Source: Fibrobacteres bacterium CG2_30_45_31
GTDB taxonomy: Bacteria > Fibrobacterota > Fibrobacteria > Fibrobacterales > Fibrobacteraceae
Direction of reading: 5' to 3'
NCBI GenBank assembly: GCA_001873075.1
Contig: MNYL01000075.1
Span: 1-8,234, forward strand
Length of the DNA stretch: 8,234 nucleotides
The translations under genes and the position numbers were made by a program. The notes under the pieces are model-generated. The model was not told where the DNA came from. It saw nothing but the letters and a program-made list of their open reading frames with translations, and ran no database searches. The first letter of the stretch is position 1, and the number at the start of each line of letters is the position of its first letter. Shown here in pieces: positions 1 to 7,527 of this stretch.

Positions 1-916
1 CATCGCGGTCTTTGTACTCCATACGGAGAGTATCTTTTTGAATAAAAAAAGGCCAAGAATTGGAATCCCAAGAAGGGTCTAATTGTGTAGTGATTACAGA
101 GATGAGACGATTATAGGCATCGTAATGATAGGATTCTTCAAAATCTAAGATGTCAGGCCGAAACCATTGATGATCGTATTCAAAAGAAGCGCTTACTAAT
201 TTTCCATCGGGATCATATTTCCAAGAAAAACGACCCATCTCTTCATTGTCTCTATTAAAGGCCTTTATACGAACTAAGGAATCGTTTTCATCATATTCGT
301 ACAGGTGTCGATATTCTCCGCTAGGAAGATTTATATGCCCCGCAATAATTTTTTGCTTGGGGTTTTCTTCCCATGAGAAATGACCATCGGTGGAATTCCA
401 GGAATGATCCAATTCGCTTTGTTTGTAAACGCGGTCGTTTCCTTGTTCTAAAATGCGGCCATTTTTGTCGCAGATATAGACAAAATCCTTATTGTCTTCT
501 GCAAGATGAAGGTATATTTCTTTTCTGGAATTCTTGTAGATGACAAAGGCCTGGAGGAGGATCGTTCCCCCGGTGGAATCATAATAGGTGAAATCGGCGA
601 GGGTCCCGTTTTCTCGATAGTTGATCTCCGTAGTCCCTGAGAAGTGTGCTGGGAGCAAGTTACCTTTGGCGTCTTTTGCGATTTCGTAATGGCGTTGCCG
701 AATGAATTTAACCGGCCCTTTGATTTCGCTATAGTTTTTAGCGTCACGATCTCCCACAATGATTTCATAATCAGATTTGATGTTGGGGGGAGTCTTTTGA
801 AAGAATTTGAGCTTTTCGAGACCATGACTGTCTACTTCGCCGGAACACCCCCAGAATCCTAGGCTCAAGAAAGCACAAAGAATAGAGATGACAATAGGCT
901 GAATCACAATTTTCAT
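1..916 (-). CDS. Probable lipoprotein with YD/RHS-like repeats, 3' end outside window
   Basis: The reverse strand is open from an ATG at 916-914 to the window edge, giving 305 complete codons with no stop. The N-terminus looks like a signal peptide: MK start, hydrophobic stretch at residues 3-22, then Cys24 in FLSLGFWGCSGE. A Cys in that place suggests a lipoprotein, although Phe and Trp at -3 and -2 make the lipobox imperfect. The mature part is hydrophilic. From about residue 200 it has three units like YD (RHS-type) repeats: YEYDENDSLVRI, WKYDPDGKLVSA and YHYDAYNRLISV. An earlier stretch near residues 98-120 (INYRENGTLADFTYYDSTGG) has a similar rhythm. Such repeats form beta-strand hairpins in extracellular proteins. 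The role is unknown; an envelope or surface protein is inferred. The Shine-Dalgarno is weak (TGAG, about 6 bases before ATG). It is transcribed divergently from pyrC. The reading frame is certain; the function is not. Confidence 0.8.
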   Translation of the reverse strand, partial: MKIVIQPIVISILCAFLSLGFWGCSGEVDSHGLEKLKFFQKTPPNIKSDYEIIVGDRDAKNYSEIKGPVKFIRQRHYEIAKDAKGNLLPAHFSGTTEINYRENGTLADFTYYDSTGGTILLQAFVIYKNSRKEIYLHLAEDNKDFVYICDKNGRILEQGNDRVYKQSELDHSWNSTDGHFSWEENPKQKIIAGHINLPSGEYRHLYEYDENDSLVRIKAFNRDNEEMGRFSWKYDPDGKLVSASFEYDHQWFRPDILDFEESYHYDAYNRLISVITTQLDPSWDSNSWPFFIQKDTLRMEYKDRD

Positions 917-1028
917 GGGATACTCAATATATAATGTTTTCGTGGCATAAATCAGAGCCTCCCTTTGAATTGAAAAATTCTCGAGATTCTGTAATCTTAT
1001 CGGCTCTTTTTACCTATTTTCAAGGCAG
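917..1028. promoter_or_regulatory. Divergent intergenic spacer between lipoprotein gene and pyrC
   Basis: This 112-bp AT-rich spacer separates two genes that start in opposite directions, so it should hold both promoters. On the plus strand the hexamer TTGAAA at 970-975 could be a -35 box for pyrC, but the possible -10 sequences after it (TAATCT at 992, TCTTAT at 995) are poor in sequence or spacing. On the minus strand TATATT (926-931) resembles a -10 box, but it lies very close to the lipoprotein ATG and has no clear -35 partner. No attenuator or riboswitch-like structure was recognised. The promoter role follows from the layout; the exact boxes are guesses. Confidence 0.3.
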
Positions 1029-2036
1029 ATGGATACTATAGAACTACCTCTTCCTGATGATTTTCATGTCCACTTGCGACAAGATGCGGCACTTGCTTCT
1101 TACGTTCGTGATGTCGCTTCGCAATTTGGACGTGGTTTGGTGATGCCGAATACGGTACCGCCATTGACCACATTGTCTGCTATTTTGGATTATAAAAAGC
1201 AAATTTTAGCTGCTGTCCCTCATTTTGAGCCGCTGATGACTTTTAAGTTATCGCCAAATTATACCGAAGAGACTCTTTATGCTTTTAAAGAGGCAGGAGT
1301 GGTCGCTGGAAAATATTACCCCGCAGGAGTTACCACTAATAGTCAAGATGGAGTCTCGGATTTTGAATCGGTCTTCCCCGTAATTGAAATTATGGAACGC
1401 TTGGGTTTGGTGTTGTGTGTTCATGGGGAAGAACCGGGAGCTTTTTGTCTGGATCGTGAAGAGGCTTTTATTCGTCGTGTTGAAATTTTAGCAAAAACGT
1501 TTCCCCGTTTGCGCATTGTTTTTGAACATCTTTCTACAGAAAGTGCAGTGAAAGCGGTGTATGCTTTACCTGCAACGGTGGCGGCGACAATTACTGTGCA
1601 TCATTTGATCCACACATTGGATGACGTCATCGGGGATAGTCTTCGCCCCCATCATTTCTGTAAGCCTCTTCCTAAACGTCCGGCGGATCGTTTTGCGCTT
1701 CGTTCGGCAGCATTTAGTGGCAATTCGAAATTCTTTTTAGGGACCGATAGTGCGCCTCATCTGAAGGGAAAAAAAGAATGTCCTTGTGGTGCGGCGGGCG
1801 TGTATTCTGCTCCGGTAGCCATTCCGCTTTTGATCCAGATTTTTGAACGAGAAGATGTTTTAAGGAAGCTTTCCAATTTTGTAAGCGGATTTGGTGCCGA
1901 TTTTTACGGGCTCCCTCGTGCGACTCAAACCATAAAATATGTGCGTAATCCGTGGGTTGTGCCAGAAGAAGTTCATGGCGTGGTGCCTCTTGCGGCAGGG
2001 GAAACCTTGGATTGGAGACTTTATGGCCAAGTATAA
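1029..2036 (+). CDS. pyrC: Dihydroorotase (class II, PyrC type)
   Basis: This zinc amidohydrolase reversibly cyclises N-carbamoyl-L-aspartate to L-dihydroorotate, the third step of de novo pyrimidine synthesis in the cytoplasm. The 335-residue protein is close to the E. coli PyrC length (about 348) and aligns along its whole length by eye. Visible active-site elements: HVHLR at residues 13-17 (metal-binding His13 and His15, substrate Arg17); MPN with Asn41; AGKYYPAG with Lys95, the expected carboxylated bridging lysine; VHGE with His132; FEH with His167; RPHHFCKPLPK from Arg207; and GTDSAPH with catalytic Asp240 and His244. The C-terminus keeps the family pattern (FYGLP, then LAAGETLDW). Upstream is a short AAGG at 1022-1025, only three bases from the ATG, so initiation may be modest; no better in-frame start was seen. 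It is first gene of a four-gene plus-strand cluster, and its last 14 bases overlap plsC. Nothing in the active site appears to be missing. Confidence 0.95.
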   Translation: MDTIELPLPDDFHVHLRQDAALASYVRDVASQFGRGLVMPNTVPPLTTLSAILDYKKQILAAVPHFEPLMTFKLSPNYTEETLYAFKEAGVVAGKYYPAGVTTNSQDGVSDFESVFPVIEIMERLGLVLCVHGEEPGAFCLDREEAFIRRVEILAKTFPRLRIVFEHLSTESAVKAVYALPATVAATITVHHLIHTLDDVIGDSLRPHHFCKPLPKRPADRFALRSAAFSGNSKFFLGTDSAPHLKGKKECPCGAAGVYSAPVAIPLLIQIFEREDVLRKLSNFVSGFGADFYGLPRATQTIKYVRNPWVVPEEVHGVVPLAAGETLDWRLYGQV

Positions 2037-2775
2037 AATCCCATTGTTACCAAAAATAAAGGGCTATCTCTATTTTCTTGTTGTGGGAATAGGGGCCTTT
2101 GTTCTGTCTCCTATCTATGGTTTTTTCTTTTGCCATGCGTTTCGGGATGGAATAAAATTTAATGGAGTCGCTTCATTTTTTTTCCACCCTATTTTTAAAC
2201 TTTTTGGAATAAAGCTTGTTGTCGAAGGAGAAGAAAATATTCCGAAAGGAAAAGGCTTTGTGGTCATTGCCAATCATCAGAGTTTTTTAGATATCAATGC
2301 GGTCTATGCCGGCGTTTGTCCTTCCGCATTTATTGCGAAAGAAGAATTGTGGAAAATCCCTGTGTTTGGGTGGCTCTTGAGTCGCACGGGTTCTATTCCG
2401 ATTCATCGGGGGGCCTCGAGAACAAATACCAAAATCGGGGCTCTCTTAAAGCAACGTATTGATCAAGGTTTTTCCTATACGATTTTTCCTGAAGGAAAGC
2501 GCTCGGAAGATGGCGTACTCCTTCCATTTAAAAATGGAATTTTTCACATGGCGAAAGAATTCCATTTTGATTTAGTCCCGGTCACTATTATTAATGCAGG
2601 AAAAATTTTCCCCAAACAAGGGGTCGCTTTGTTTCCGGGAGAATTGAAAGTGGTAATTCACAAACCAGTGACACAAGATGAATACGGGGCACTCTCATTA
2701 GAGACGTTCCGAGAAAATGTGCGCAACACTATTGCGTCTGCGCTCCCTCAAAAAACAGAAGCCAAGGAGGCTTAG
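2023..2775 (+). CDS. plsC: 1-acyl-sn-glycerol-3-phosphate acyltransferase (PlsC/LPLAT family)
   Basis: This membrane enzyme moves an acyl chain onto lysophosphatidic acid to make phosphatidic acid, the precursor of membrane phospholipids. From ATG 2023 the product has 250 residues, the usual size. Hydrophobic segments at about residues 14-37 and 49-63 would hold the N-terminus in the inner membrane. The catalytic motif NHQSFLD (residues 84-90, His85 and Asp90, NHxxxxD) and the substrate-binding motif FPEGKRS (155-161) are present; IPIHRG (125-130) and LVPVTI fit the other two family motifs. The usual FPEGTRS has Lys here in place of Thr. The frame is open further upstream to an ATG at 1939, but that would overlap pyrC by about 100 bases. 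GGAG at 2014-2017, five bases before 2023, supports the shorter form. Start and pyrC stop overlap, suggesting translational coupling. Acyl-acceptor specificity cannot be read from sequence. Confidence 0.92.
   Translation: MAKYKIPLLPKIKGYLYFLVVGIGAFVLSPIYGFFFCHAFRDGIKFNGVASFFFHPIFKLFGIKLVVEGEENIPKGKGFVVIANHQSFLDINAVYAGVCPSAFIAKEELWKIPVFGWLLSRTGSIPIHRGASRTNTKIGALLKQRIDQGFSYTIFPEGKRSEDGVLLPFKNGIFHMAKEFHFDLVPVTIINAGKIFPKQGVALFPGELKVVIHKPVTQDEYGALSLETFRENVRNTIASALPQKTEAKEA
2764..2770 (+). promoter_or_regulatory. Consensus Shine-Dalgarno for rnr inside the plsC 3' end
   Basis: AAGGAGG lies eight bases before the rnr ATG (2779) and within the last codons of plsC. It is the strongest ribosome-binding site in the operon, so RNase R is probably translated efficiently even if the message is limiting. 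It also fixes 2779 as the start. Confidence 0.8.
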
Positions 2776-2778
2776 TAT

Positions 2779-5007
2779 ATGCAAGAACTACCATCACAAG
2801 AGCAAATTCTAGCGGTGCTTCGGGATGAACCTATGGTAGGGAGCCGTTTGCGTGGCGCCTTGGGAATTGCGAAGAAGAGCAAATTGTCTTTTAAGCAGAA
2901 ACTTGCCGAAATGGTGAGTGCTGGAATTTTGGCTCGCAATAATCGCAAAGAATATTTGTTGGGAGACTTGGATGCCCCAGCAGAAGAAAAAGAGCCTTAT
3001 GACAATCGGAGACCTAGTGCGCGTAGCCGGACTCAAAAAGTGGAAGAAACGGGAACCTCGATTAAGAAGGGAGTTCTTCATGTATTTGAGGATGACCGCT
3101 GGTTTGTGACTGAAACGGCGACGGGTAGAGATTATCCCATGGCGCACCGCAAGGAAGCTCCTGGCAAAGAGGGGCAAACCATCGCGTTTTCTCTTTATCC
3201 ACATCCCAAGATGAAACATACGATGCTTGCGAAGTTGGAAAAAATGTCAATGCCTAGTGACATTACCTGGAAAGAAGTGACGGAACAGTTTATGAAGGAT
3301 TCCAATTTGCCGGAAGACTTCAGTGAAAAGATTCATGAATTTGTGGATAAAAAAGAGCTTCCTACCGAAAAAGATTTTAAGGGCCGTGTTGATTATCGCA
3401 AAACCCACATTCTTTGTATCGACCCAGAAGGGGCTCGCGATCACGATGATGCGGTATCCGTAGAAAAATTACCAAGTGGTGAATTTAAACTGGGCGTTCA
3501 TATTGCGGACGTGAGTCACTATGTCCCAGAAGGCAGTGAACTCGACGAAGAAGCACTGACAAGAAGCTACACGCAATACTTGCCTTGGTGTGCGGTGCCC
3601 ATGCTCCCGGAAAGACTTTCTGGAGATTTATGTTCCCTGCATGAAGGCGTAGATCGTTTAGCTTTCACTTGTATGATGGACTTGAATGCTAAAGGCGAAG
3701 TTCAGAAGTTCGAATTCCATAAGAGTATTGTTAACGTGACGTGCTCTATTAGCTATGGACGCGCGGTTGAAATGTTCAAAGAGGGTGATGTTTATGTCGC
3801 GGCCCTTGCTGAAGTCACCAAGTTGCTCAAAGAGAATCGTTCCAAGAGTGGAATTTTGGAATTGGGTAGCACTGAATACGGGTGTCAGTTTGATGAAAAA
3901 AATGAACCTGTGGCTATTGTGCCTAGAGCTCAAGATGTATCCAATTCTTGGATCGAAGAATGTATGCTGATTGCAAATCAGTGCTGCGCAAAGGAACTCA
4001 AGTCGCGTGGACTTCAAGGCATTTATCGTATTCATGAGGCTCCCGATACCAGAGACATCATGGAACTTAATTATTTAATGCCGGATCTTTTTAAGGATAG
4101 CCCCGTGTCCCTTCGCGATATCGGAGCTCCGCGCCGTGGTGATACCAATTTGAATCCTACGATTTTTGGCTTGTACCAGCATTTGGTAAAGCGCGCAGCA
4201 AAAGATGAGACGATGCTCAACCGCATTTTGCGCAGTATGCAAAAAGCGCATTATGATAGCAATAGCTTTGGTCACTTTGCTTTGAATTGGCAGGACTATG
4301 CTCACTTTACTTCTCCGATTCGTCGTTATGCGGATTTGTGGTGCCATCGTGAACTTTCGCGTACGCCTAAAAATATTAAGGCAGAACGCGCGAATAGTGT
4401 TATTGAAGTTTGCGATTTGATTTCTTCAAACGAAATTAAAAACCAAAAATTGGAACGTATTTCCATTAAGGTTTGCGCCACATGGCTTTTGCGTGAACGT
4501 TTGGGAGAAGAATTTGAAGCAACCGTGAATGGTGTTGAACAGTGGGGCGTTTATGTCACGGTAAAGGATCCGATGGCCGAAGGTTTGGTGCGATTCCGCG
4601 ATATTGCAGGGGACGATTACTACATCTTCAATCCTGATAAGGGTGTTGTCTTTGGGAAGAGAAACGGCATGAGTTTTATGCGGGGCGATGTGGTGCAAGT
4701 GCAATTGCTTCGTGTGAATCCACTCCGTGGTGAAGCTGATTTTGCTATTCTTCGCAAAATTTCCGAGAATAAGAAAACCACGACTCCGAAGCGTTCCCGT
4801 GCAGAAGCTGCAGATGCGCTGGGCTTAGTTTCTCAACCCAGCGAAGAAAATTTTGGTTCTCGAAAATCGGAACCTAGTTCTCCTCGCCGTCCTGGAAAAT
4901 TTAGTGAGGCAAAATCGACAAGCAAGGGATCAAAATCAGGTACTTCACACAAGTCGCCTCGGGAATATGGAGACTCTAAAGGCGGTCGTCGCAAAGGCAG
5001 AAAATAA
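2779..5007 (+). CDS. rnr: Ribonuclease R (RNB-family 3'-5' exoribonuclease)
   Basis: RNase R degrades RNA processively from the 3' end, including structured RNA, and takes part in mRNA decay and rRNA/tRNA quality control. The 742-residue protein has the full family order: an N-terminal winged-helix-like region (about 1-62), a charged linker, cold-shock-like OB domains (about 95-200), the RNB catalytic domain (about 209-530) and an S1 domain (about 577-657, GEEFEATVNGVEQWGVYV). The active-site motif IDPEGARDHDDAV holds Asp215, Asp221, Asp223 and Asp224, the expected Mg-binding aspartates. The downstream motif HFTSPIRRYADL is at 509-520. The tail (about 665-742) is a low-complexity Lys/Arg/Ser-rich segment ending GGRRKGRK, as in other RNase R proteins, where basic tails aid RNA unwinding and ribosome contact. 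RNase II is less likely because of the helix-turn-helix and the basic tail. It follows plsC after three bases. All key residues are intact. Confidence 0.95.
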   Translation: MQELPSQEQILAVLRDEPMVGSRLRGALGIAKKSKLSFKQKLAEMVSAGILARNNRKEYLLGDLDAPAEEKEPYDNRRPSARSRTQKVEETGTSIKKGVLHVFEDDRWFVTETATGRDYPMAHRKEAPGKEGQTIAFSLYPHPKMKHTMLAKLEKMSMPSDITWKEVTEQFMKDSNLPEDFSEKIHEFVDKKELPTEKDFKGRVDYRKTHILCIDPEGARDHDDAVSVEKLPSGEFKLGVHIADVSHYVPEGSELDEEALTRSYTQYLPWCAVPMLPERLSGDLCSLHEGVDRLAFTCMMDLNAKGEVQKFEFHKSIVNVTCSISYGRAVEMFKEGDVYVAALAEVTKLLKENRSKSGILELGSTEYGCQFDEKNEPVAIVPRAQDVSNSWIEECMLIANQCCAKELKSRGLQGIYRIHEAPDTRDIMELNYLMPDLFKDSPVSLRDIGAPRRGDTNLNPTIFGLYQHLVKRAAKDETMLNRILRSMQKAHYDSNSFGHFALNWQDYAHFTSPIRRYADLWCHRELSRTPKNIKAERANSVIEVCDLISSNEIKNQKLERISIKVCATWLLRERLGEEFEATVNGVEQWGVYVTVKDPMAEGLVRFRDIAGDDYYIFNPDKGVVFGKRNGMSFMRGDVVQVQLLRVNPLRGEADFAILRKISENKKTTTPKRSRAEAADALGLVSQPSEENFGSRKSEPSSPRRPGKFSEAKSTSKGSKSGTSHKSPREYGDSKGGRRKGRK

Positions 5008-5015
5008 GGGTCAAC

Positions 5016-5927
5016 ATGCAAGGAACACCAGAAAACCGGACTATGAATGGGAAGATTCTCTATGCCTCCTATCAAGAGGAAGAAAGTCTTCCGCACTATA
5101 TTCGCTATGCGCTTTCTGGTTTGACCCAGACCGGTTTTTCTGTGGTTTACTTGACGAATCAGAGAGACTTGGATGCAGAATCTCATGCGTTTCTCGACAA
5201 AAACAAGATTGAATTGTTCTTTACCGAAAATAAAGGCTACGATTTTGGGATGTGGCATCGTTACTTAAAGTACGTTGCCAAGTTTCGCAGAGAATCCTGG
5301 GATCGTTTAGTGTTGATTAATGATTCGATCGTCTATTATCAGAATCGGTTTAAGACAATTTTTGAACGTTGTGAAAAAAGTACTGCAGATGTGGTGAGTT
5401 TAACCAGTGATACTCAAATTCATTTCCATCTGCAATCCTTTTTCCTGTATTTGAAACCAAAAGCGCTTCCTGTTTTATTCGACCACCTTTTAGAATCTAA
5501 CGAGTGTATGAATTTTTATGAGGTCGTCAAACGCATGGAAATAGGTTTGAGCCAAAAGTGGATGGATGCAGAGCTCACTTTAGAAGCTCTTTATAAGACA
5601 GAACGGCCCGTGCTATTTTCTTATCAGGAGCTGATTCTTGGCCATGCCGGTTTTATTAAACGAAAGTTATTACAGAAACGATTTACCCGTGAAGATGTGT
5701 TTCATTTTTGGGAACATGGGGCCGCAAGTGCGTTCAACCAAAATTATTATCAGTTGATTGAGCAAGAAGGGGCCATGGATTCCGATTTCCGCAAAGAATG
5801 GTTGGTGACAACGAAAGAATCTATGGGTGCCAAGCTACAAAAGGTTTTTCGTTTGATTTATTATCATGTTTACTGGAAGTTGAAACAAATTAAATTAAAC
5901 CATTGCGCACGCAGAATGCCCCAGTAA
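5016..5927 (+). CDS. RgpF-like (rhamnan synthesis protein F family) glycan-synthesis protein
   Basis: The 303-residue protein resembles the rhamnan synthesis F (RgpF, PF05045) family, whose members help to build rhamnose-containing surface polysaccharides. Features that fit are a Rossmann-like N-terminal half (strand KILYASY, later FSVVYLTNQRDL), the signature NKGYDFGMWHRYL (72-84), LVLINDSIVYY (98-108) with the Asn-Asp-Ser motif, HFHLQSFFLYLK (136-147) and MEIGLSQ (174-180). No signal peptide or clear membrane helix is seen, so it probably acts in the cytoplasm or on the inner membrane face. It is a single-domain form; streptococcal RgpF is roughly twice as long. The ATG at 5016 is chosen because AAGGG (5006-5010) is five bases upstream; a second in-frame ATG at 5043 lacks a good Shine-Dalgarno. 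It starts eight bases after rnr and ends before a terminator, so it is the last gene of the operon. Donor sugar and acceptor are unknown. The family call rests on motif memory, without a search. Confidence 0.7.
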   Translation: MQGTPENRTMNGKILYASYQEEESLPHYIRYALSGLTQTGFSVVYLTNQRDLDAESHAFLDKNKIELFFTENKGYDFGMWHRYLKYVAKFRRESWDRLVLINDSIVYYQNRFKTIFERCEKSTADVVSLTSDTQIHFHLQSFFLYLKPKALPVLFDHLLESNECMNFYEVVKRMEIGLSQKWMDAELTLEALYKTERPVLFSYQELILGHAGFIKRKLLQKRFTREDVFHFWEHGAASAFNQNYYQLIEQEGAMDSDFRKEWLVTTKESMGAKLQKVFRLIYYHVYWKLKQIKLNHCARRMPQ

Positions 5928-5948
5928 ATTTTTAGAGGGGTTTAAAAC

Positions 5949-5985
5949 AAAAAGGGCAGAGTTCAAAAGAACCCTGTCCTTTTTT
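5949..5985. terminator. Bidirectional intrinsic terminator between convergent genes
   Basis: A 16-position stem, 5949-5964 with 5969-5984, closes on an AAAA loop (5965-5968). It has one G.T wobble (5956/5977) and one A/C mismatch (5960/5973). The arms end in an A run on the left and a T run on the right (5980-5985), so a U-tract follows the hairpin on both strands. It lies 21 bases after the RgpF-like stop and 17 bases beyond the pectate lyase stop, so it can end both convergent transcripts. Confidence 0.88.
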
Positions 5986-6002
5986 GGTTTTGGGTAGAGA
6001 GA

Positions 6003-7520
6003 TTATTTTATTAAGATTTTTTGCGTGTGTTTGCCGATTTGTAACAGATAGGTTCCTCGGGTGACGTTCAAAGCAAGGACGGTTTCTGCTTCGGTGGCGG
6101 TGCCTACGTAGAGTAAAGATCCAAGCGGGTTGAATAAACGGAGTTTTGTTCCCTTTTCTGCCTGGATCACGATTGCTCCATTTTGGACAAAGGCATAAAC
6201 ACGAGTATTTATAGCCGTTTCGGAAAGAATGGCGACTGTAGAGGAACTGCTGGAAGAACTACTGGATTCTACAGAACTGGAAGAAGGCGTGACTACGTTT
6301 TGCTCATATTCTGTGGTGCTGATTTTCCCCACACCCGCCCAAGTGGTGACAATATCTTTGACGTCAGTCACAGCGTCAGTGGTATAAGAATAATAATCCG
6401 AAGGTTTAAAAGAGCCCACGGCAGTGAGTGAATCAATTTTGACATAGCTCGTATCGGCGGTCGTGAATGTGGTTCCCGAATTGATTTGAATTCGCATCGT
6501 TTTGGAGCCACATCCGCTCGACATCAAGGTGCCGCAGCCATCATACTTATTTCCGACGATTGTGGCTTTTCCATCATCGCCATAAAATATCGCTTGACTC
6601 AAAGAGGCGTAGTGATTTTTTTCGATATACAGATCGGAGCCGATACGGACATTGGGGCCGTTGCCGGAACCAGCATTCCCTTCTGTATAGTTGTTGTAGA
6701 GATGACTCATCGAGTAACGCATCATCGGCTGGCGCGCATCAATATTTTTGTAGTAGTTGTGATGAAATGTGATTTCGTGGCGGAGGCTGTCTCCATTGCT
6801 GTTCCCGATGAGCGAGCCTTTGTGATGATCATGGAAGTAGTTCCAGCTGAATGTCGCATTATAGATGTTGTTTTTGGCATCAAGCAAGCCATCGTAACGA
6901 TCCTTATTGTCTGTTGCGGCATTGTAGAATTCACAGTGGTCAATCCAGATATTGTAGGACGCCTGCACATTTTTTTCAGCCCAGTTGTCCGCAGCGGAAT
7001 CTGCCTGAATGTTGATGCAGTCCGGATCATTCAGAACTACTTCCGCCCCATTCCGATAAGCGACGACTTTGTTTTCGTCTGTTTTGCTGATAGGGACATC
7101 GCTCATGGTGAATTTAATGTTACGGATGATAATGTTGTGTTTTTTCTGGATGGAAAGTCCGACGCGGTTGAGGAACGCGGAAGAGCCAAGGCCTACGATT
7201 GTCTTATTGTTACCCACAGCAATCAGTTCCCCGTAAGTGGTGCTGATCGTTCCGGAGGCATCTACGGCGCCGTCGGTGTTGATTTTAACCGCAATGTTGG
7301 TATTGATTTCGCCCTCGACCAAGATGACGTAAGGGGTCTCAAGAGCTTCTGCATACTGTTTGAGGTCGCTAAAAGAGGACACTTTGACGACGGTTCCCCC
7401 GCTTCCCCCGGTGGTACTACCGCCGAGAGTGGCAAAACCATACATCCCAAAATCCGGTGTGGCTGCAACGACTGCGGAAGCAACCACCAAAGGCACGAGA
7501 AAAGCACCCAATTTTATCAT
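6003..7520 (-). CDS. Secreted pectate lyase, polysaccharide lyase family 1, with Ser linker and T9SS-like tail
   Basis: The enzyme should cleave polygalacturonate by calcium-dependent beta-elimination outside the cell. The 505-residue product begins with a signal peptide (residues 1-20, likely cut after AVVAA). The catalytic beta-helix (about 22-400) carries PL1 signatures: GFATLGGSTTGGSGG; Asp167 in NDPDCIN; WIDHCEF (192-198); YDGLLD (Asp210 and Asp214, expected calcium ligands); NYFHDHHKGSLIG (227-239); and HHNYY...ARQPMMR, where Arg263 is the expected catalytic base and Arg268 its partner. Cys329 and Cys337 could form a disulphide. A Ser-rich linker (about 411-428) leads to a tail of about 70 residues ending RGTYLLQIGKHTQKILIK, which resembles type IX secretion sorting domains, so outer-membrane export or surface anchoring is inferred. 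In fibre degraders such enzymes strip pectin to expose cellulose. GGGAG seven bases before ATG supports the start. It converges on the operon and lies downstream of hemE. The palindromic repeat just upstream may affect expression. Confidence 0.93.
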   Translation of the reverse strand: MIKLGAFLVPLVVASAVVAATPDFGMYGFATLGGSTTGGSGGTVVKVSSFSDLKQYAEALETPYVILVEGEINTNIAVKINTDGAVDASGTISTTYGELIAVGNNKTIVGLGSSAFLNRVGLSIQKKHNIIIRNIKFTMSDVPISKTDENKVVAYRNGAEVVLNDPDCINIQADSAADNWAEKNVQASYNIWIDHCEFYNAATDNKDRYDGLLDAKNNIYNATFSWNYFHDHHKGSLIGNSNGDSLRHEITFHHNYYKNIDARQPMMRYSMSHLYNNYTEGNAGSGNGPNVRIGSDLYIEKNHYASLSQAIFYGDDGKATIVGNKYDGCGTLMSSGCGSKTMRIQINSGTTFTTADTSYVKIDSLTAVGSFKPSDYYSYTTDAVTDVKDIVTTWAGVGKISTTEYEQNVVTPSSSSVESSSSSSSSSTVAILSETAINTRVYAFVQNGAIVIQAEKGTKLRLFNPLGSLLYVGTATEAETVLALNVTRGTYLLQIGKHTQKILIK

Positions 7521-7527
7521 CGAACAA

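Noticed and set aside
448..862. Two open frames, minus 448-825 and plus 644-862, inside the lipoprotein gene
   Set aside because: Both overlap the longer minus-strand frame from 916 to the window edge, which has a signal peptide and repeat pattern; the small frames have neither.
1939..2022. Upstream ATG giving a 278-residue PlsC
   Set aside because: It would overlap pyrC by 98 bases, lacks a good Shine-Dalgarno, and the extra residues do not look like PlsC. The ATG at 2023 has GGAG at the right distance.
5043..5045. Alternative start for the RgpF-like gene
   Set aside because: It would remove nine weakly conserved residues and is possible, but no Shine-Dalgarno lies at a suitable distance, whereas AAGGG precedes 5016.
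6237..6290. Simple-sequence repeat in the Ser linker as a phase-variation tract
   Set aside because: The serine codons are mixed, so the DNA is not a clean short tandem repeat prone to slippage.
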